5,617 nt of DNA, taken from JANLSO01 sp031362405 (GTDB taxonomy: Bacteria > Actinomycetota > Thermoleophilia > Miltoncostaeales > Miltoncostaeaceae). The stretch covers positions 1-5,617 of the forward strand of contig JANLSO010000128.1 of the NCBI GenBank assembly GCA_031362405.1, given 5' to 3'. The notes under the pieces are model-generated. The model made no database searches, was not told the origin of the DNA, and worked only from the letters and a program-made list of their open reading frames with translations. Shown here piece by piece: positions 1 through 4,890 of this stretch. Positions within the stretch are counted from its first letter, which is position 1, and each line of letters opens with the position of its first letter. The translations under genes and the position numbers were made by a program.

Positions 1-1
1 G

Positions 2-553
2 GGCGCCGTCCTTGGCGACGGCATCGCCGGGGGGTTCTCGGGCGTCTATTCCGAGCTGGTCGCGATGGAAACCCTGGGCCTGTGCCGCCGCGGCTACTTC
101 GTCGAGGGTCTCGGGGGCGCGCAGTTTGCCCTCCCCGGCGCTATCGAACGGATGCGCGACCTGCGCGGCCGCCCCGGCGAGACCACCGTGGCCCCGCTGG
201 TCCTCGGCGCCGCCGACCCGGCCCAGCCCTACGGGGCAAGCGTCCCCTGGCCGGCGACGACTTCGGGCCGAACGCCCGCCCGGTCGTTCGGCGCCCAGAC
301 CGTGCTCGTTGACGGCTCACCTGCGCTTTACCTGGAACGCGGCGGTCGCAGCCTCGTGACCTTCGCGAACACCGACGACGACGCGGCGTCCGCCGCTCTC
401 GTTGCGCTGGCCGAGTGGGTGCGCGCCGACCGGGGTCGCAAACTCCTGATCGAACGTGTCGACGGCACGCCGATCGGTGAGACCGACTGGGGCCCGCGCC
501 TGGCCGACGCCGGTTTTCGGACCGACCTACGCGGGATGCTCCTGCGTGCCTGA
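2..553 (+). CDS. lhr: ATP-dependent helicase Lhr, C-terminal part (5' end outside window)
   Basis: This is the last 183 residues of a large Lhr-type superfamily 2 helicase. The reading frame is open from base 2 to the TGA at 551-553, and the helicase motor domains lie upstream, outside the window. The recognisable part is the Lhr C-terminal region: GGFSGVYSEL, then the family-typical stretch CRRGYFVEGLGGAQFALPGA (about residues 29-48 of the fragment), then the DPAQPYGASVPWP segment and the LVDGSPALYLERGG strand. Lhr proteins are 3'-5' DNA translocases and helicases, often DNA-damage inducible in mycobacteria, with an accessory C-terminal region like this one. The ATG at 65 is internal to the frame and not the gene start, because the conserved sequence continues upstream of it. 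The stop lies inside the next gene, a DNA glycosylase, which supports a shared repair role. The call is from remembered family sequence, not a search. Confidence 0.9.
   Translation, partial: GAVLGDGIAGGFSGVYSELVAMETLGLCRRGYFVEGLGGAQFALPGAIERMRDLRGRPGETTVAPLVLGAADPAQPYGASVPWPATTSGRTPARSFGAQTVLVDGSPALYLERGGRSLVTFANTDDDAASAALVALAEWVRADRGRKLLIERVDGTPIGETDWGPRLADAGFRTDLRGMLLRA
533..536 (+). promoter_or_regulatory. weak Shine-Dalgarno-like GGGA for the glycosylase
   Basis: GGGA lies 9 bases before the GTG at 546, inside the end of lhr. It is a modest match to a ribosome binding site, but the spacing is acceptable and it supports GTG 546 as the start. Translational coupling through the lhr stop may matter more than this site. 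Confidence 0.3.
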
Positions 554-1367
554 GGGACAGATCAGCCACAGGAACGCCCGCGATTTTTCCCAGCACCTGG
601 TCGGACGCCCGCTGACCGCCATCGAGGTGCCCGATCCGCGTCTTGAGCACCTGCGGCTTCCCGAACGCCTCGCCGGCGATACGGTCACCGGGGCCGAGGC
701 GCGCGGGAAGCATCACCTGCTGCACTTCGACAGCGGCCGTACCCTCCACTCGCATCTCATGATGTCGGGCGTGTGGCGGCTGGTGCCGCCGACCCGCCCA
801 TTGCGCCGTGGTGGCCTTTTCCTGTTGCTGGAAGTACCGGGAAATCGGGCGGCCCTCTACCGCTGCCCACAGGTCCGTCTGCTCGAACCTGGCGAGCCCC
901 TTCCCCCGGCGGTGCGACTGTTGGGCCCGGATCTCCTGGCGGCCTCCACCGATCCGGCGGTCGACACGGCGGCGGCCCTCGCCGCGAGCGAGCCCACGCG
1001 ACAGGTCGGCGACGCGGTCCTCGATCAGCGGATCGTCGCCGGCATCGGCAACGTCTACAAAAGCGAGACGCTCTTTCTGGCCGGAATCGATCCGTGGCGG
1101 GCCGTGGGCAGCCTCAGCCCTGACGAGGCGATGGAGATCGGCCGCATCGCGTCGGAGCTCCTCGCCAAAGGGGTCCGCGACGGCGGCCGCATCGCGACAT
1201 ACACGCCGCCCGGCCATCCCCCGCCGTCGTTTCGCTCCGCCCCCCTGACCAAATGGGTCTACGGGCGCCGCGGGCATCCCTGCCGCACGTGCGGCACGCC
1301 GATTCGCTCACGCGGTCAGGGCGACGACAACCGCACGACCTACTGGTGCCCGGGGTGTCAGTCCTGA
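546..1367 (+). CDS. nei: Fpg/Nei-family DNA glycosylase/AP lyase (Nei-like)
   Basis: This 273-residue base-excision repair enzyme removes oxidised bases and cleaves the strand at the abasic site. The GTG start at 546 gives (f)Met-Pro-Glu-Gly; the family needs Pro2 as the N-terminal Schiff-base nucleophile and Glu3 beside it. The N-terminal beta domain also has ARGKHH, with Lys55 at the conserved catalytic lysine site, and HLMMSGVW (70-77), the Met-containing loop. The helix-two-turn-helix motif is GIGNVYK (166-172). A C-terminal zinc finger uses Cys246, Cys249, Cys268 and Cys271, with Arg263 at the conserved DNA-binding arginine position; it ends CPGCQ as in E. coli Nei. PEG rather than PELPE at the N terminus favours Nei over Fpg. 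Its 5' end overlaps lhr by 8 bases, an arrangement known in mycobacteria (lhr-nei). An ATG at 456 in this frame would bury Pro2 and is rejected. Substrate range cannot be told from sequence. Confidence 0.92.
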   Translation: MPEGQISHRNARDFSQHLVGRPLTAIEVPDPRLEHLRLPERLAGDTVTGAEARGKHHLLHFDSGRTLHSHLMMSGVWRLVPPTRPLRRGGLFLLLEVPGNRAALYRCPQVRLLEPGEPLPPAVRLLGPDLLAASTDPAVDTAAALAASEPTRQVGDAVLDQRIVAGIGNVYKSETLFLAGIDPWRAVGSLSPDEAMEIGRIASELLAKGVRDGGRIATYTPPGHPPPSFRSAPLTKWVYGRRGHPCRTCGTPIRSRGQGDDNRTTYWCPGCQS

Positions 1368-2302
1368 TCGACCAATTTTGACGGGCGCGCGGCGGCGGTC
1401 GGTTGGCCCCGGCGAATCGCGACGATCTCGTCGTTGACCTCGCCGCCAATCAGAAGGGCCATCCCGACCCCGTAGAGAAAGGTGAGGTAGACGACCACCG
1501 ACAGCAGCGCGCCGTACACGTCACCCGGGTTGAAGGTGTTGAGGTACGCCGCAAACAGCCGTGAAAAGCCCACGAGACCGATCAGCGCGACGAGCACGCC
1601 TGGCAGATATGCCAGCGGGCGACGCCGCGGAGCGTTCGGCCCGTATCGGTAAAGGATGTAGGTCATCGCGAACATCGTCAGGATGGCCACGGGAATGAGC
1701 ACGGCATCCAGGGTGCCGGCCAGACCCCCAAAGCGGTCGGAGTCTCGCAGCGAACTGACCGCATCCTGGCCAAAGATGATCATGAGGTTGGCGAGGGTCA
1801 TGAGCGCAGCCCAGATCCCCGCGAAGGCGATCGAGACCGCTTTGCCCCGCAGCCAGGAGCGGCCAGGCACGCCGCGGGCATCGTCGAGGCCCTGGATGAT
1901 CGCCCCGATCGTATTTCCCACGACGTAGAGCGCGCCGGCGATACCGACCACGAGGAACACGACCGCTCGACCCTGATTCCTGCTCGCCGCGTCGAGCGCA
2001 TCGGAGATCAACGTTGTTGTGGAGGCGGGAATCTGGTCTTCGTACGTCTCCAAGACACGCTTCGACGGGTTCGCAACGATCAGCCCGATCGCCGAGACCA
2101 ACACGAAAAGCAGCGGGACGGTCGCCAGAAACGCGTTGTAGGCGAACTGGCTGGCCCGCCCGGTGATCTGGTGCCGGTAGCTACGCACGAAGGTCCCGAC
2201 GACCAGCAGGCGCGCCTGGGCAACCTGCCGGCGAACCCACGAAACAGGGTTCACGCCGTCAACCGCGAGAGTGGAACGCATGTCTGCCTGTTCACCGGCC
2301 AT
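1358..2302 (-). CDS. YihY/BrkB-family integral membrane protein
   Basis: This 314-residue inner-membrane protein of the YihY/BrkB (virulence factor BrkB) family has about six predicted membrane segments, at roughly residues 52-77, 113-137, 155-177, 197-218, 231-252 and 263-289. Two signatures identify it: a first segment beginning RASQFAYNAFLATVPLLFVL, matching the family's Ala-Tyr-rich start with the SLFPLL-like core, and a last segment YGALLSVVVYLTFLYGVGM followed by LLIGGEVN, matching the family's YGSL...LLGAELN end. The molecular role of the family is not settled, and the old ribonuclease BN label is generally regarded as wrong. The N terminus (1-45) is basic and probably cytoplasmic. The start is uncertain: ATG 2302 has no ribosome binding site, and an internal ATG at 2281 (Met8) has only a weak CAGG before it. 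It is transcribed divergently from serB, and its 3' end overlaps that of the glycosylase gene by 10 bases. Confidence 0.88.
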   Translation of the reverse strand: MAGEQADMRSTLAVDGVNPVSWVRRQVAQARLLVVGTFVRSYRHQITGRASQFAYNAFLATVPLLFVLVSAIGLIVANPSKRVLETYEDQIPASTTTLISDALDAASRNQGRAVVFLVVGIAGALYVVGNTIGAIIQGLDDARGVPGRSWLRGKAVSIAFAGIWAALMTLANLMIIFGQDAVSSLRDSDRFGGLAGTLDAVLIPVAILTMFAMTYILYRYGPNAPRRRPLAYLPGVLVALIGLVGFSRLFAAYLNTFNPGDVYGALLSVVVYLTFLYGVGMALLIGGEVNDEIVAIRRGQPTAAARPSKLVDQD

Positions 2303-2309
2303 CCATCGA

Positions 2310-2315
2310 TAAGTA
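2310..2315 (-). promoter_or_regulatory. possible -10 element (TACTTA) for the YihY-family gene
   Basis: On the minus strand TACTTA sits 7 bases before ATG 2302, the same spacing as the better -10 candidates before serB and the small gene. It lacks the final T of the TANNNT consensus, and no -35 box is visible. It is listed because it would explain the missing ribosome binding site (leaderless mRNA). Confidence 0.25.
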
Positions 2316-2460
2316 CGACGCTACACGGAGCCCCCCTTTCGTATGGGCCAAACGGCGCGTCAGCCGCTGCGCGAACCCCGACGGGCGGGGGGCGTGGAAA
2401 CGTCGAGGACGCGCGATTGTTGCCAAAGCGGAGGGTCGTTCCACCACCCGCGCGAAACTT

Positions 2461-2497
2461 GGGGCAGTGGGTGCTAGGGCACAGCGTCCACTGCCCC
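2461..2497 (+). repeat. inverted repeat / potential hairpin upstream of serB
   Basis: GGGGCAGTGG (2461-2470) and CCACTGCCCC (2488-2497) are perfect 10-base inverted arms. Inside them 2471-2472 and 2486-2487 can form G-U and U-G pairs in plus-strand RNA, followed by GCT/AGC pairs (2473-2475 with 2483-2485). The result is a 15-pair stem with a 7-base loop (2476-2482). No U-run follows, so it does not look like an intrinsic terminator. If transcription of serB starts near 2527, this is DNA at about -66 to -30, where an operator would lie. If there is an upstream promoter, it is a leader hairpin. Confidence 0.7.
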
Positions 2498-2513
2498 GAG
2501 ATCGCGAGCGGGA

Positions 2514-2519
2514 TAGGCT
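2514..2519 (+). promoter_or_regulatory. probable -10 element (TAGGCT) for leaderless serB transcript
   Basis: TAGGCT fits the actinobacterial TANNNT -10 consensus. It ends 7 bases before GTG 2527, so transcription would begin at or next to the start codon. No TTGACA-like -35 is seen 16-18 bases upstream, where the right arm of the inverted repeat lies instead. The AGG inside the element could alternatively be read as a weak, distant ribosome binding site. Confidence 0.45.
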
Positions 2520-2526
2520 CCGCGGC

Positions 2527-3750
2527 GTGAATTTTGGCCCCGACCGGAGCATCCCGACCCTCCTGGTCACCGTGACCGGACCCGACCGACCGGGGGTCAC
2601 CTCAGAGGTCTTCGCCGCACTCGCGCTGCCGGGCGTCGAGGTGCTCGATGTCGAGCAGGTTGTCGTGCGCGGCAACCTCACCCTGTCGATTCTGGTCACC
2701 GTCGGGGGCCAGGAACCCGCCATCCGGGCCGACGCCGGCGCCGCCGGTGCTCGGCTCGGGATGACGGTGACCTGCCTCTCCGGCCACGGCGACAACGCGC
2801 CACGACGGGCGGGGCGGCTGCACGTGACGGTGCTGGGTGCGCCGCTGCTGCCTGAGCCGGTGGCCGCGATCGCGAGCCGGTTGGCCCAAAGGGGCGCGAA
2901 CATCGACCGGATTCGGCGCCTATCGCGATGGCCGGTGACGACCCTCGAGTTCGATGTCTCCGGCGACGACGTCCTCCTGCTGCGCCGCGAGCTGGCCGAC
3001 GAAGCGATCTCGCATCACGTGGACATCGCCGTGAGCCCGGCCGGGCTGGCGCGGCAGGGGCGCCGGCTTGTCGTAATGGACGTCGATTCGACCCTTATCC
3101 AGGACGAGGTCATCGAACTGCTCGCCGCACGCGCCGGGCGCCTTACGGAGGTGACCGCGATCACCGAACGCGCCATGCGCGGTGAGATCGATTTCGCCGC
3201 CAGCCTTCATGAGCGGGTTGCGACTCTTGCCGGGCTGCCCGAGTCGGTCCTTGACGACGTCCGCGCGGCGGTGCAGCTGACGCCGGGTGCGCGGACCCTC
3301 TGCCGCACGCTGCGCCGGCTCGGCTTCACGCTGGCCGTTGTGTCGGGCGGCTTCATCGAGGTCGTGGGGCCGCTCGCCCGGGATCTCGGTATCCAACATG
3401 CCGAGGCGAACCGGCTGGAGATCTCGGACGGCGTACTGACCGGGCGGGTCGCCGGCCCGGTGATCGACCGCGCCGCCAAAGCGGCGGCGCTGCGCCGCTT
3501 CGCCGCCGCCGAGGGCCTGCCCATGGAGCGCACCGTCGCGATCGGAGACGGTGCCAACGACCTCGACATGCTCGCCGCCGCCGGGCTCGGCATCGCCTTC
3601 AACGCGAAACCGGTCGTCCGGGCACGCGCCGACACGTCCGTCACCGTTCCCTACCTGGACGCCGTCCTCTACCTGCTCGGTATCCCCCGCGCCGATATCG
3701 ACGACGCCGATGCCGACGAGGCTGCCGACCTCGTCTCGTACCCGGTATGA
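2527..3750 (+). CDS. serB: phosphoserine phosphatase SerB (ACT-ACT-HAD)
   Basis: This 407-residue cytoplasmic enzyme hydrolyses O-phospho-L-serine to L-serine, the last step of the phosphorylated serine pathway. Two N-terminal ACT domains are visible: about 10-85, with TVTGPDRPGV (Gly18), and about 97-170, with TVLGAPLLPEPVAAIASRL. They probably sense serine or another amino acid. The HAD domain follows: motif I DVDST (Asp185 nucleophile, Asp187 acid/base), motif II SGGF (Ser273), motif III Lys318 in AAKAAAL, and motif IV GDGANDLDML (Asp341, Asp345). These positions agree with those I recall for mycobacterial SerB2 (about 409 residues) when the start is GTG 2527. A GTG at 2467 would add 20 residues encoded by the inverted repeat region and is rejected. 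The C-terminal tail is acidic (DIDDADADEAAD). The gene overlaps the next by ATGA, implying an operon. Confidence 0.95.
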   Translation: MNFGPDRSIPTLLVTVTGPDRPGVTSEVFAALALPGVEVLDVEQVVVRGNLTLSILVTVGGQEPAIRADAGAAGARLGMTVTCLSGHGDNAPRRAGRLHVTVLGAPLLPEPVAAIASRLAQRGANIDRIRRLSRWPVTTLEFDVSGDDVLLLRRELADEAISHHVDIAVSPAGLARQGRRLVVMDVDSTLIQDEVIELLAARAGRLTEVTAITERAMRGEIDFAASLHERVATLAGLPESVLDDVRAAVQLTPGARTLCRTLRRLGFTLAVVSGGFIEVVGPLARDLGIQHAEANRLEISDGVLTGRVAGPVIDRAAKAAALRRFAAAEGLPMERTVAIGDGANDLDMLAAAGLGIAFNAKPVVRARADTSVTVPYLDAVLYLLGIPRADIDDADADEAADLVSYPV

Positions 3751-4604
3751 ATACGCCCATGCGCATTGGGTTCATCGGCGCGGGCCTCATGGGCGCGGGA
3801 ATGATCCGCAACCTGGCGGCCGCCGGCCACGAGGTCACCGCGTACGCCCGCACCGCGTCGCGGCTGGATGGTCTGCCGGCGACGGGTGCCCCGACCGTCG
3901 CCGCGGCCGTGTCCAGACGCGAGGTGGCCTGCTCATGCGTGACCGACAGCGCCGATGTCGTCGAGGTGGTGGAGGCGGTACTCGTCGCCGGGTCGCCACC
4001 GCCGATCCTGATCGAGATGAGCACCATCGCGCCGAGCGTCGCGCGGGAGCTCTCCGAACGATGCGCGGCGGCCGGCATCGCGTACCTCGATTGCCCGGTG
4101 AGCGGCGGCCCCACCGGGGCGGCGGCGGGAACCCTCGCCATCATGTGCGGCGGCCCGGTCGCCGCATTCGAGGCCGCCGGGCCCGCCCTCGACGCGATGG
4201 GCGACCCGGCCAAACGCACGCACTGCGGCCCCGTCGGATCGGGCCTCGTCGCGAAACTGGTCAATAACATGCTTGTCGGCCTGATCTCGGCCGGTACCGC
4301 CGAGGCGTTCGGAGTCGGCCAGCGGGCGGGCCTCGACCCCGAGCTGTTACGGCGCGTCGTGATGGCATCGAGCGGAAACTCGTGGCAGCTCGAGAACCTC
4401 TTTCCTCGGATCTTTGCGGGAGACCACGAGGCGGGTTTCACCGTGAAGAACCTCGTGAAGGATCTCGGCCACGCCCGTGATCTGTCCGACGCGCCGTTGC
4501 CCCTCGGCGACGTCACCGCCGCCCTGTTTCGGGAGCTTTCCGATGACGGTCTCGACTACGGGGCCGTCGCGCGGCGATTTCTCGACCTGCCCGGAGACCC
4601 CTGA
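3747..4604 (+). CDS. NAD(P)-dependent 3-hydroxyacid dehydrogenase (3-hydroxyisobutyrate dehydrogenase family)
   Basis: This 285-residue soluble oxidoreductase is of the beta-hydroxyacid dehydrogenase family. The N-terminal Rossmann fold has GFIGAGLMG (residues 8-16). The substrate-binding motif DCPVSGGPTGAAAGTLAIM starts at Asp115, with Ser119-Gly120-Gly121. The catalytic motif GLVAKLVNNML has Lys170, with Asn174 four residues on. After the second strand the sequence reads YARTASR (33-39), with Arg-Thr where NADP-using members often have NRT and NAD users have an acid, so NADP(H) is favoured by inference. Possible substrates in the family include 3-hydroxyisobutyrate, tartronate semialdehyde, succinic semialdehyde and serine; sequence alone does not decide. 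The ATG at 3747 overlaps the serB stop as ATGA. ATG 3759 (Met5, directly before RIGFIG) is an alternative start. Neither has a clear ribosome binding site, fitting translation coupled to serB, and the link to serB hints at serine-related metabolism. Confidence 0.9.
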   Translation: MNTPMRIGFIGAGLMGAGMIRNLAAAGHEVTAYARTASRLDGLPATGAPTVAAAVSRREVACSCVTDSADVVEVVEAVLVAGSPPPILIEMSTIAPSVARELSERCAAAGIAYLDCPVSGGPTGAAAGTLAIMCGGPVAAFEAAGPALDAMGDPAKRTHCGPVGSGLVAKLVNNMLVGLISAGTAEAFGVGQRAGLDPELLRRVVMASSGNSWQLENLFPRIFAGDHEAGFTVKNLVKDLGHARDLSDAPLPLGDVTAALFRELSDDGLDYGAVARRFLDLPGDP

Positions 4605-4622
4605 TCGAGGCGCACGGTCCGC

Positions 4623-4628
4623 TATCGT
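4623..4628 (+). promoter_or_regulatory. probable -10 element (TATCGT) for the small gene
   Basis: TATCGT matches TANNNT and ends 8 bases before ATG 4637, so the transcript would begin at or just before the start codon. No ribosome binding site precedes the ATG, which fits a leaderless mRNA. It lies in the 32-base gap after the dehydrogenase gene, so the small gene may be transcribed separately. No good -35 is visible. Confidence 0.45.
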
Positions 4629-4636
4629 GATCCGCC

Positions 4637-4888
4637 ATGAGCACCGAACCCCCCGCATGGTCCCCGCCCGCAAAGCCGAGCTTCAATTCGCCGGCGGCCG
4701 ACCTGAACCAACTGCGTAACGAATCGAAGCGGATCGCCGAGATCGCCCCGAGCCAGGCGGTTCACCCCGCGGTTCTCGCCCGGGCCCGCGACCTGACCAA
4801 TGCCCTCGAGCATGATTTCGGACTGCCGTTCAACGCCGACGGCTTCTGCTACGCCGACCTCGCGGTGCTGCTCTCCCAGAGCAAGTAG
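4637..4888 (+). CDS. small protein of unknown function (83 aa)
   Basis: I do not recognise this protein. It begins with a Pro/Ser-rich, probably disordered segment of about 20 residues (PPAWSPPAKP), followed by a likely helical, charged region: LNQLRNESKRIAEI at about 24-37, then HPAVLARARDLTNALEHDF at about 43-61. It closes with a hydrophobic stretch, FCYADLAVLLSQ. There is no signal peptide, membrane segment or metal-binding cluster, and only one Cys (Cys70). It is likely a real gene: it fills almost all the space between two confident genes, its helical segments look protein-like rather than like the Arg/Pro-rich noise of shadow frames, and a -10-like hexamer is well placed upstream. Its stop (TAG 4886-4888) is 2 bases from the convergent stop of the peptidase E-like gene. 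No function is inferred. Confidence 0.7.
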   Translation: MSTEPPAWSPPAKPSFNSPAADLNQLRNESKRIAEIAPSQAVHPAVLARARDLTNALEHDFGLPFNADGFCYADLAVLLSQSK

Positions 4889-4890
4889 GG

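Noticed and set aside
141..1277. Long open frame on the minus strand (378 codons) antisense to lhr and the glycosylase
   Set aside because: It is Arg-rich and low in complexity with no recognisable motif, and it lies opposite two confident genes. High GC makes such shadow frames common.
2376..2391. CCCCG / CGGGG-like arms as a possible terminator or hairpin
   Set aside because: Only 4-5 bases in a G/C-rich run with no following T-run on either strand.
2394..2444. Second inverted repeat in the intergenic region (GTGGAA 2394-2399 and TTCCAC 2439-2444)
   Set aside because: Arms are only 6 bases, with a 39-base spacer and no extension, so chance is a sufficient explanation.
2467..2526. Upstream GTG start for serB adding 20 residues
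   Set aside because: The extra residues (Arg-rich) are encoded by the inverted repeat and promoter-like hexamer and have no family match. Starting at 2527 gives the expected SerB length and numbering.
2303..2526. Possible tRNA or small RNA gene in the divergent intergenic region
   Set aside because: No T-arm (GGTTCRANNC) or paired acceptor stem is visible on either strand. Apart from the hairpin and the -10 candidates I see nothing supportable.
2171..2530. Plus-strand open frame spanning the start of the YihY-family gene and the intergenic region
   Set aside because: Half lies antisense to a confident gene, and the product has no recognisable motif. It runs into the serB start in another frame.
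3641..4516. Minus-strand open frame of 291 codons antisense to the end of serB and the dehydrogenase
   Set aside because: It is a Pro/Ser/Arg-rich shadow of strongly supported genes with no domain signature.
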